NCBI GenBank assembly: GCA_002361535.1
Contig: DETG01000062.1
Location: forward strand, 11,817-27,432
Reading direction: 5' to 3'
Source: Prevotella sp. UBA3294
Lineage (GTDB): Bacteria; Bacteroidota; Bacteroidia; Bacteroidales; Bacteroidaceae
Length of the DNA stretch: 15,616 bases
This document shows positions 8,252-15,616 of the stretch, piece by piece. The notes under the pieces are model-generated. The model worked only from the letters and a program-made list of their open reading frames with translations. It was not told where the DNA came from and made no database searches. The stretch's first letter is position 1; each line of letters starts with the position of its first letter. Both the position numbers and the translations under genes were made by a program.

Positions 8252-8485
8252 CGGTTTTTTTCTGAGATGACCTATATCTTTTGTATCTTTTTGCATTTCT
8301 CTTTCAAACTGTCACTCACTTGGCGATAGCGAATCAGAAAAGGGACATGGTCATGACTGGATATGTTAAAATTTTGAATAATCTTGACGAATTAACTTTG
8401 TTTAACGTGAAATACGGGCACGGAGAGAACCAACTGCCCTCTTGGTCGAAAATGAGCGATTCTGACGGGGTTTAGCAAAGCGTTG

Positions 8486-8516
8486 ATAATGAGCAACTTA
8501 GGCAAATTGCCATTAT
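8486..8516. repeat. Hairpin with a single bulge
   Basis: ATAATGAGCAA (8486-8496) pairs with TTGCCATTAT (8507-8516) as 10 pairs with one bulged A and a 10-base loop. No U-run follows on either strand, so it is not an obvious terminator. Confidence 0.5.
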
Positions 8517-8528
8517 TTACTCACAAAA

Positions 8529-8616
8529 CTATAGTCTTTAGCACCCTAAAACATAGTGCTTTTCCCATAAAAACATAGTACTTTTGGGTCAAAAAGACTA
8601 TACTTTCTAACGAGGG
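8529..8616. repeat. 22-bp phased repeat, cluster 1 (four units)
   Basis: Units begin at 8529, 8551, 8573 and 8595. Units 2 and 3 are closest (ACATAGTGCTTTT and ACATAGTACTTTT, each followed by 9 bases ending in AAAA). Unit 4 begins AGACTATACTT, nearly the core of the second cluster. The outer parts also form an inverted repeat (TATAGTCTTT 8530-8539 with AAAGACTATA 8593-8602). Confidence 0.7.
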
Positions 8617-8619
8617 TTC

Positions 8620-8633
8620 TGCCCGTAAGGGCA
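8620..8633. repeat. Small GC hairpin TGCCC-GTAA-GGGCA
   Basis: A perfect 5-base stem with a GTAA loop (a GNRA-type tetraloop on the + strand). GGG 8614-8616 and CCC 8634-8636 can extend it past a 3-base bulge. No U-tract follows, so it is a structural element rather than a clear terminator. Confidence 0.5.
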
Positions 8634-8677
8634 CCCAGCAAACTTTCAAAAGTAAAATCCATGGTTTTTCGAGGAAA

Positions 8678-8802
8678 CGTCATCTATGGGTTGTTCGGAA
8701 CGGCGTTTTCACTCGTTCCAATGGCATCTACAAGTATAAAGTGACGGCGGAACGAGGTGTAGATGACGGTCGGACAGGTGTTAGAAACGTCTGGGACAAC
8801 CC
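8678..8802. repeat. Block of overlapping, mutually exclusive inverted repeats
   Basis: CGTCATCTA (8678-8686) is the reverse complement of TAGATGACG (8760-8768). GGGTTGT (8688-8694) pairs with ACAACCC (8796-8802). CTCGTTCC (8712-8719) pairs with GGAACGAG (8749-8756), but CGTTCC (8714-8719) can instead pair with GGAACG (8697-8702). The first two pairings cross, as in a pseudoknot, or are alternatives. No coding frame spans the block. It may be a structured RNA or the remnant of a palindromic element. Confidence 0.6.
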
Positions 8803-8806
8803 TAAA

Positions 8807-8916
8807 CAGACCCTACGTAAACATTACGCAGACTCTACTTAGGTTCAAAACAGACTCTACTTGCATCCTAATCAGACTTTATTTTGATTGAAAACAGACT
8901 TTACTTGCCAAAAACA
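8807..8916. repeat. 22-bp phased direct repeat, cluster 2 (five units)
   Basis: Units begin at 8807, 8829, 8851, 8873 and 8895, exactly 22 bases apart. The first 12 bases are conserved (CAGACTCTACTT, CAGACTTTATTT, CAGACTTTACTT, and a more divergent CAGACCCTACGT in unit 1), while the other 10 vary apart from a tendency to end in AAAA. A spacing of two helical turns puts each core on the same face of the DNA, as expected for protein-binding arrays. It lies directly downstream of the buk terminator. Confidence 0.8.
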
Positions 8917-8961
8917 GGTCATGGGGATGCTTCGAAACAATCGGGAGCATCCCCATGACCT
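8916..8961 (-). terminator. Intrinsic terminator of ptb-buk
   Basis: A perfect 16-base stem (AGGTCATGGGGATGCT 8916-8931 with its complement at 8946-8961) and a 14-base loop lie 62 bases after the buk stop. On the - strand the stem is followed by GTTTTTGG. A strong hairpin plus a U-run supports a rho-independent terminator. Confidence 0.75.
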
Positions 8962-9023
8962 AATTAGCGTATTTTTGTAATTGTTAAAATTTTAAGAATA
9001 TTTTTGACAAATATTCAAGTCGG

Positions 9024-10088
9024 TCATTGATATATCTTGATCTCCTGCTGTCCGATCATCGCGCGGTAGGCATTATGTGCCAATGCAGTCAGCTCATCCT
9101 CCCCCGGATAGACAAAGATGGGAGCAAGGAAACTCAGACGCGCACGCAGTCCGTCGGTGACATACTGGCTGTTGGAGATGGCACCGGTGATGATGATCGC
9201 ATCGACATGTCCGTTGGTGACAGGAGCTAAGGATGCCAGATGGCGTGCTGTTTGGTAAATCATGGCATCCAGCACCAGTTTGGCATGCTGGTCGCCATCG
9301 TTGATCCTCCGTTCTACCTCTCGCACGTCGTTGGTGTTCAGATGGGCGGTGAGACCACTATGTCCGTTCACTTTCCGCAGCATCTCCTTTTCATTGTATT
9401 GTCCGCTGTAACACAGCTTGATGAGCTGTACCGAGGGGAGGGAGCCGGCACGGGAAGGACTGAACGGTCCGTCGCCGCTGAGGGCATCGGAACATTCCAC
9501 GGCCCGACCATGATGGTGGAAGGCAAAGGAGATGCCACTTCCCATGTGACATACGATCAGGTCTTGCTCCTCGTATTTCAACTGATGCTCCCTACAATAG
9601 CGCTTGGCAATCTCCCGTTGGTTCAGGGCATGCCAGATGGTCTGGTGGGGCAGTTCGGGAACGCCGGTGATGCGGGCGATGTCGTCCAACTCATCCACCA
9701 CGCCGGGATCTACGGTGAAAGCCCGACAGTTGGGGATCTCCTGAGCGATGCTGAGCGCTAACAGTGAGCCGAGGTTACAGGCATGATGCAGTCGGGGATG
9801 CTTCGTGTCCTCAATCACTTTCTCGTTCAGTTCATAGACACCGCTCTCAATGGGTTTGACCAATCCGCCGCGGCCCACCACGACATCGAACTCATCCATC
9901 TGATATCCTTGCTGCACCAGGGCTTCAATCAACTTACCTTTGCGGTAGTCGTACTCATCCATGATGAACGGATACTGGCACAACTCCTCAAAGGGGTGGT
10001 TGATGGTGGCATGCCATTCTAAATCCTCGTCAATGAATACTCCGATCTTGGTGGAGATCATTCCCGGGTTTATCGCTAAAATTCTCAT
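9024..10088 (-). CDS. buk: Butyrate kinase (acetokinase family)
   Basis: 354 residues, the usual length. Butyrate kinase transfers phosphate from butyryl phosphate (or branched acyl phosphates) to ADP, giving ATP and the free acid in the cytoplasm. ASKHA-fold signatures are VVGRGGLVKPI (70-80), DPGVVDEL (127-134), WHALNQREIAKR (152-163), SGDGPFSPSRAGSLP (204-218) and VYPGEDELTALA (326-337). Three glycine/serine motifs differ from what I expect: NPGMISTK (7-14) instead of NPGSTSTK, HMGSGIS (181-187) instead of HLGGGIS, and ITGAIS (300-305) instead of LTGGIA. The first is in the phosphate-binding loop, so altered kinetics or substrate is possible. It is downstream of ptb with a 49-base gap, and a strong terminator follows. 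Confidence 0.92.
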   Translation of the reverse strand: MRILAINPGMISTKIGVFIDEDLEWHATINHPFEELCQYPFIMDEYDYRKGKLIEALVQQGYQMDEFDVVVGRGGLVKPIESGVYELNEKVIEDTKHPRLHHACNLGSLLALSIAQEIPNCRAFTVDPGVVDELDDIARITGVPELPHQTIWHALNQREIAKRYCREHQLKYEEQDLIVCHMGSGISFAFHHHGRAVECSDALSGDGPFSPSRAGSLPSVQLIKLCYSGQYNEKEMLRKVNGHSGLTAHLNTNDVREVERRINDGDQHAKLVLDAMIYQTARHLASLAPVTNGHVDAIIITGAISNSQYVTDGLRARLSFLAPIFVYPGEDELTALAHNAYRAMIGQQEIKIYQ

Positions 10089-10137
10089 CGTTTATAATGT
10101 TTAGGTTAGTAGCTTTGATATTAGGTCTGTTGACCGG

Positions 10138-10980
10138 CTATAGCTTCTGTAGGCAGGCCATGGCCAGACTGTTGTATTTTGTTTCTGCTGAATCGGCTCG
10201 TGAGGTGAGGGTGACAGGACATGAAGTGCCTTGAAGTCCTACGGCCAGACGGGTGTCGGTGAAGGCGGTAATGGCTTTGTAATAGACGTTGGCTGCCTCG
10301 ATGTCGGGCATGATCACGGCATCGGCATTGCCTTCCAACGGACTGTGGATGCCTTTGATATCCGCCGACTCCTTGTCAACAGCACATTTCAGGTCCGACG
10401 GACCGTCGATGATGGCGTTGCCGAACTCTCCTGCTTGGCACATCTCCACGATCTTCTGGTAGTCGAGGGTGATGGGGAATTTCGGTGACACCTTCTCCGT
10501 GCAATGGATCAATGCGATACGCGGCTGCTCGATACCGTAAAGGTTACAAAGACGGATCACATAGCGGATCATGGCGATGCGCTGCTCAAGCGTGGGGTAG
10601 GGGATGACGGCGGCATCGCTCATGAAGAGCATCTTGTGATAGGCGGGGATACGCATGGCACTGACATGCGACAAGACGTTGCCCACGGGTAAGAGCCCTT
10701 CCTCACGATTGTCTTTGTTGATGATGGCACGCAGCAACACATCGGTGTTCAGGATACCTTTCATCACCACCTCTGCCTCCCCACGGTGAATCATACGCAC
10801 GGCTTCGGCTGCTGATTCCTCTACGGTGGAAAGGTGTATGTTGGTAACTTGGGCCCATCCTTCACGCTCGGCTCTCTCGATCGCTTCCTTGGAATGATCG
10901 TCTATGGCTTCTACAGCAACAACACGGCAGCAGGGGCCGTTTTTCAGTCGTTCTGTCAGTTCATTGAAATCTTTAATCAT
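10138..10980 (-). CDS. ptb: Phosphate butyryltransferase
   Basis: 280 residues, slightly short of the usual ~300. The enzyme swaps CoA for phosphate on butyryl-CoA or branched-chain acyl-CoA, supplying acyl phosphate to butyrate kinase. Pta/Ptb-family motifs are MKGILNTDVLLRA (73-85), SHVS (104-107), DGPSDLKCAV (192-201), GNADAVIMPDIEAANVYYK (217-235) and the C-terminal PVTLTSRADSAETKYN (255-270). The ptb-buk order is the classic substrate-level phosphorylation operon. In Bacteroidales it may serve isobutyrate/isovalerate from branched amino acids as much as butyrate; the sequence does not decide. Phosphotransacetylase (Pta) is an alternative name, but the adjacent buk favours Ptb. Confidence 0.92.
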   Translation of the reverse strand: MIKDFNELTERLKNGPCCRVVAVEAIDDHSKEAIERAEREGWAQVTNIHLSTVEESAAEAVRMIHRGEAEVVMKGILNTDVLLRAIINKDNREEGLLPVGNVLSHVSAMRIPAYHKMLFMSDAAVIPYPTLEQRIAMIRYVIRLCNLYGIEQPRIALIHCTEKVSPKFPITLDYQKIVEMCQAGEFGNAIIDGPSDLKCAVDKESADIKGIHSPLEGNADAVIMPDIEAANVYYKAITAFTDTRLAVGLQGTSCPVTLTSRADSAETKYNSLAMACLQKL

Positions 10981-11004
10981 ATTTATCCTGTTGTATAACT
11001 ACCG

Positions 11005-11036
11005 CAAATGTAGTTAATTTCTCTGATTCCACCAAA
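11005..11036 (-). promoter_or_regulatory. ptb-buk promoter (TTTG / TACATTTG)
   Basis: On the - strand, TTTG (11033-11036) is followed after 20 bases by TACATTTG (11005-11012), an exact Bacteroidetes -33/-7 arrangement (TTTG, 19-21 bases, TAnnTTTG). The -7 box ends 24 bases before the ptb ATG, so the leader is short. It diverges from the ligA promoter. Confidence 0.8.
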
Positions 11037-11044
11037 TTATTTAA

Positions 11045-13171
<2,127 letters not shown>

Positions 13172-13176
13172 GGAAC

Positions 13177-13216
13177 GAGGGCACGAAGGCATGAAGGTGC
13201 GGGGGTGCGAAGGTAA
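13177..13216. repeat. Degenerate 8-bp tandem repeat after ligA
   Basis: Five 8-base units in the ligA-B3/B4 gap: GAGGGCAC, GAAGGCAT, GAAGGTGC, GGGGGTGC, GAAGGTAA. They begin 5 bases after the ligA stop and fill half of the 73-base gap. Confidence 0.7.
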
Positions 13217-13244
13217 AAAGTTGAGAGAATTAAGAAGAAGACTA

Positions 13245-13916
13245 ATGATTACAGTACAGGTATCTAATGAGATAGAGCATGTTTGTCCTGACTTTGTGGG
13301 GGCAGCGGTAGAGGCTCATGTGGTGAATAGTCATTTTTGTCAACCCTTATGGGATGAAATCCATGAACTGGGTGAATAATACCGTGCGACACTCACCACG
13401 GAGAGTCTGAAAAGTATTTCTGGTATTGCTGCCACACGACGGGTTTATAAGGCGTGCGGGAAAGATCCGTCACGTTACCGTCCGGCCAGTGAAGCCCTGA
13501 TCCGTAGGATGTTGCAAGGGAAGGAATTGTATCATATCGACACGTTGGTTGATCTCATCAATCTGGCCAGTATCCGGTTTGGGTACAGCATCGGAGGCTT
13601 TGATGCTGCACAGATCCAGGGGAGTTCTTTAACACTGGGCATAGGGAAAAAGGACGAACCCTATGAGGGAATCGGACGTGGGGTGATCAATATCGAGGGA
13701 CTGCCTGTCTATCGTGATGCCTCGGGAGGTATCGGTACTCCCACCAGTGACCATGAGCGTACGAAGATCAGCATTCACACTACCCATCTTCTCGTGCTCA
13801 TCAACGGTTATGACGGAAATGAGCATGAGGTGATGGATAATGCATTGTTCATCCAGCAACTGCTCCGTAAATACTGTCAGAGCGATGGGGGAACGGTAAC
13901 GCTGTATAGAGGTTAA
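13245..13916 (+). pseudogene. B3/B4 tRNA-synthetase-like domain protein interrupted by one in-frame TAA
   Basis: Read from ATG 13245 (MITVQVSNEIEHVCPDF), one frame runs to TAA 13914-13916 with a single interruption: TAA at 13377-13379 (codon 45), between IHELGE and YRATLTTESLK. The 178 codons after it are intact and strongly family-like: ISGIAATRRVYKACGKDPSR, RPASEALIRRMLQGK, LINLASIRFGYSIGGFD, GLPVYRDASGGIGTPTSDHER. This is the B3/B4 domain also found in phenylalanyl-tRNA synthetase beta; stand-alone forms are thought to act on aminoacyl-tRNA or amino acids, but the function is not established. Homologues as I recall have Glu where the stop lies (GAA to TAA). It could be a recent pseudogene, a sequencing error or readthrough. 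ATG 13509 is too far into the domain to restore it. The 3' end overlaps the convergent ATPase gene. Confidence 0.82.
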
Positions 13917-15616
13917 TGGAGGGCACGCATGGCATTGAGGACTGCGAGAACCGTGACACCTACATCGGCGAATACTGCCATCCACATGGTGCTGAGACCG
14001 AAGGTGGCGAGGATGAGTACGGCGATTTTTACACCGATGGCGAACCACACGTTCTGTCGGGCAATGGCGATGGTGCGACGGGCAATGTGGATGGCCTGTG
14101 CAATCTTCGAGGGCTGATCGTCCATCAGGACCACATCGGCTGCTTCAATGGCAGCATCACTACCCAATCCGCCCATGGCAATACCCACATCAGCTCGAGC
14201 CAATACAGGAGCATCATTGATACCGTCGCCCACGAAGGCCACATATGAGGGGTGAGACGTGGAAGAAGAGTGAGCAGACAGCTCTTGCTCAACGAAAGAG
14301 ACTTTGTCTGTGGGGAGGAGTTCGGCATGGTATTCAGTGATGCCTAATTCCTTGGCCACATGGTCGGCCACCTCTTTACGGTCGCCCGTAAGCATCACGG
14401 TTTTTTCCACACCTAATGCCTTCAGCTGTTGGATGGCTTCGGCACTGTCGTCCTTGATCATGTCGTTGATGATGATATGTCCGGCATATTCCCCGTTGAT
14501 GGCCACATGGATGATGGTTCCAGGATGATGACAGTCGTGCCAGGCAACACCCAAGCTGTCCATCATCTTCGTATTACCCACACATACAATGTCGTTGCCC
14601 ACCCGGGCCTGAATGCCATGACCGGCGATTTCCTTGATATCGCTCACCTCGCAATCGTCGTGAGCTGCCTCAGGAAAAGCATCACGGAGGGCGGCAGCAA
14701 TGGGGTGGGTAGAGTGATTCTCTACGTGAGCAGCCAAATGCAGGAGATGAGAGATGAGGGATGAGAGATGAGAGTCTGCTGCTGCAGTATTACTACATGA
14801 TGACTCCCCTTGATTAGGATGCACTGCTTCTACGGCAAATTGTCCGTGGGTGAGGGTACCGGTCTTATCAAAGACCACGGTCTTTACCTTGGCCAGGATG
14901 TCCATGTAGTTGGCACCTTTGATGAGGATACCTTTTCGAGAGGCACCGCCGATGCCACCAAAGAAGGTGAGGGGAACACTGATGACCAGCGCGCAGGGAC
15001 AGGACACCACCAGGAACATCAGGGCACGGTAGAGCCAGGTAGAGAACGCTTCGCTAAATGATAGATGACAGATGACAGATGAGAATGTCGGAGGGATGAG
15101 GGCGAGGGCGAGAGCGGCAAAGACCACGATGGGGGTGTAGATGCGGGCAAAGCGAGTGATGAAAGTTTCACTCTTCGACTTATGCTCGGTGGCATTCTCC
15201 ACCAGATTGATGATCTTCGAAACGGTGCTCTCACCAAAACTCTTGGTGGTGCGAACCTTGATAACACCCGACAGGTTGATGCAGCCAGAGATTACTTCAT
15301 CGCCAACGGAGATATCGCGTGGCATGCTTTCACCAGTCAGCGCTACGGTGTTAAGGGCTGAACTACCTTCCAGAACCACACCATCTAAAGGAATCTTCTC
15401 ACCAGGGCGGACCAAGATAACGGTGCCCACCTCCACTTCTTCAGGATGCACATCCTTCACATCCCCTTCCCTTTGGGAGGGGTTAGGGGTGGGCTCTACA
15501 TGTGCCACATCCGGTCGGATATCCATCAAGTGGGCAATGCTCTCGCGGCTCTTCCCCTCGGCATAACCCTCGAACAGCTCACCAACTTGGAAGAAGAGCA
15601 TCACGAAGACGGCTTC
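13913..15616 (-). CDS. P1B-type heavy-metal ATPase (Zn/Cd/Pb exporter), N-terminus off the window
   Basis: At least 567 residues; the start lies beyond the right edge, since the frame continues through base 15616. The protein uses ATP to export divalent soft metals across the inner membrane. Numbering from the GTG at 15604: TGES of the actuator domain (90-93), membrane motif CPC (202-204), phosphorylation site DKTGT with D246, the HP pair (H300, P301) of the nucleotide domain, TGD (406-408) and GDGIND (459-464). K526 and D547 in the last two helices fit the P1B-2 (ZntA/CadA) Zn2+/Cd2+/Pb2+ class rather than copper. At least three in-frame stretches look inserted: PTPNPSQREG (38-47), around SSVICHLSFS (175-184) and around SHLSSLISHLL (278-288). 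A possible fourth is about 441-453. All coincide with repeats at DNA level and fall in likely surface loops, so the enzyme may remain active. Confidence 0.93.
   Translation of the reverse strand, partial: EAVFVMLFFQVGELFEGYAEGKSRESIAHLMDIRPDVAHVEPTPNPSQREGDVKDVHPEEVEVGTVILVRPGEKIPLDGVVLEGSSALNTVALTGESMPRDISVGDEVISGCINLSGVIKVRTTKSFGESTVSKIINLVENATEHKSKSETFITRFARIYTPIVVFAALALALIPPTFSSVICHLSFSEAFSTWLYRALMFLVVSCPCALVISVPLTFFGGIGGASRKGILIKGANYMDILAKVKTVVFDKTGTLTHGQFAVEAVHPNQGESSCSNTAAADSHLSSLISHLLHLAAHVENHSTHPIAAALRDAFPEAAHDDCEVSDIKEIAGHGIQARVGNDIVCVGNTKMMDSLGVAWHDCHHPGTIIHVAINGEYAGHIIINDMIKDDSAEAIQQLKALGVEKTVMLTGDRKEVADHVAKELGITEYHAELLPTDKVSFVEQELSAHSSSTSHPSYVAFVGDGINDAPVLARADVGIAMGGLGSDAAIEAADVVLMDDQPSKIAQAIHIARRTIAIARQNVWFAIGVKIAVLILATFGLSTMWMAVFADVGVTVLAVLNAMRALH
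14744..14771. repeat. Heptamer repeat inside the ATPase gene (GAGATGA x4)
   Basis: Four 7-base units, GAGATGA, GAGATGA, GGGATGA, GAGATGA, lie within the coding sequence and encode the Ser/His/Leu-rich stretch SHLSSLISHLL on the - strand. The unit is a relative of the NTGAGAR heptamer forming the arms at 4108-4142. Confidence 0.75.
15058..15085. repeat. Heptamer repeat inside the ATPase gene (ATGACAG x4)
   Basis: Four 7-base units, ATGATAG, ATGACAG, ATGACAG, ATGAGAA, encode part of a short extracytoplasmic loop (around SSVICHLSFS) just before the CPC-bearing helix. Confidence 0.75.
15464..15493. repeat. TPNPSQREG-coding palindromic repeat in the ATPase gene
   Basis: On the - strand this 30-base stretch encodes PTPNPSQREG, between RPDVAHVE and the actuator-domain stretch HPEEVEVG. 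The DNA is an imperfect palindrome (CCCCTTCCC, TTT, then a G-rich complement). I recall this peptide recurring in unrelated Bacteroidetes proteins and intergenic spacers, which marks it as a dispersed repeat that has entered the gene in frame. Confidence 0.75.

Larger units (their letters stand above)
8236..9023. other. 788-base non-coding region rich in repeats and inverted repeats
   Basis: No credible gene is present; short open frames here lack conserved features. Contents from left: the trmD -7 box (8244-8251); AT-rich sequence with a + strand TAACTTTG at 8393-8400; a hairpin (8486-8496 with 8507-8516, one bulged A); four 22-base-phased units (8529-8616); a small TGCCC-GTAA-GGGCA hairpin (8620-8633); a block of competing inverted repeats (8678-8802); five 22-base units (8807-8916); and the buk terminator hairpin (8916-8961). 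Such dense organisation in an accessory-sized gap suggests an uncharacterised dispersed element, a structured RNA or a protein-binding region. Confidence 0.7.

Noticed and set aside
8393..8400. TAACTTTG on the + strand as the promoter of a small RNA
   Set aside because: The nearest upstream TTTG is only 16 bases away rather than 19-21, and the octamer is short enough to arise by chance; noted only within the region description.
8281..8475. 64-residue open frame in the trmD-buk gap
   Set aside because: No family resemblance, no clear ribosome site, and it lies in repeat-rich non-coding sequence.
8807..8916. 22-mer array as a CRISPR
   Set aside because: Core plus variable filler is only 22 bases in all, far below repeat-spacer size, and no cas genes are present.
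8529..8916. 22-base repeats as plasmid iterons or a replication origin
   Set aside because: Spacing is compatible, but there is no replication initiator gene and the flanks are chromosomal housekeeping genes.
13191..13244. Earlier ATG (13191) for the B3/B4 gene
   Set aside because: The added residues come from the 8-base repeat; family-like sequence begins at MITVQVSNEIEHVC (13245).
13916..14248. 110-residue + strand frame opposite the ATPase
   Set aside because: Antisense to conserved ATPase membrane helices and the GDGIND region, with no own signature.

Overview
This window looks like a chromosomal segment from a member of the Bacteroidales, most likely a Prevotella-type (Prevotellaceae) bacterium. 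Four things suggest this. Several genes carry the Bacteroidetes promoter signature TAnnTTTG, twice with a TTTG box 19-20 bases upstream. The leaders are short and A-rich. The protein sequences resemble Bacteroidales homologues as I remember them. A 'TPNPSQREG'-coding palindrome, a repeat type I associate with Bacteroidetes genomes, sits inside one gene. The assignment is from recall and composition, not from a search.

Layout from left to right. Bases 1-260 are the 3' end of ilvC (ketol-acid reductoisomerase, + strand), followed by two terminator hairpins that face a convergent recJ-recQ operon (- strand, 3977 to 349, stop and start overlapping as TGATG). A 398-base gap upstream of recJ holds an unusual composite repeat: 34-base perfect inverted arms built from a heptamer (NTGAGAR), enclosing twelve 13-base units. 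Next come an exported C1-family cysteine peptidase (PepC/bleomycin hydrolase-like) and an M24 Xaa-Pro aminopeptidase in one - strand operon (6993 to 4376). Then trmD and a DUF805 membrane protein form another - strand pair (8235 to 7036).

The 788-base non-coding stretch 8236-9023 is the most structured unexplained part: two clusters of 22-base-phased repeats, a block of competing inverted repeats, and a strong terminator hairpin for the operon to its right. That operon is ptb-buk (phosphate butyryltransferase and butyrate kinase, - strand, 10980 to 9024), which makes ATP and short-chain fatty acid from acyl-CoA. It diverges from ligA (+ strand, 11135-13171) through a compact intergenic region with a well-formed promoter for each direction. 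After ligA, a B3/B4 tRNA-synthetase-like domain gene is intact except for one in-frame TAA at codon 45. It converges on, and shares TTAA stop-codon bases with, a Zn/Cd/Pb-type P1B ATPase whose N-terminus runs off the right edge.

Most genes are housekeeping: DNA repair and replication (recJ, recQ, ligA), tRNA modification (trmD), peptide breakdown (the peptidase pair), fermentation (ptb-buk), amino-acid synthesis (ilvC) and metal export. I see no phage, conjugative, CRISPR or toxin-antitoxin system and no tRNA or rRNA. The noteworthy biology is the density of short-period repeats (7, 8, 13 and 22 bases), some of which seem to have entered the metal-ATPase coding sequence in frame, and the single-nonsense B3/B4 gene.
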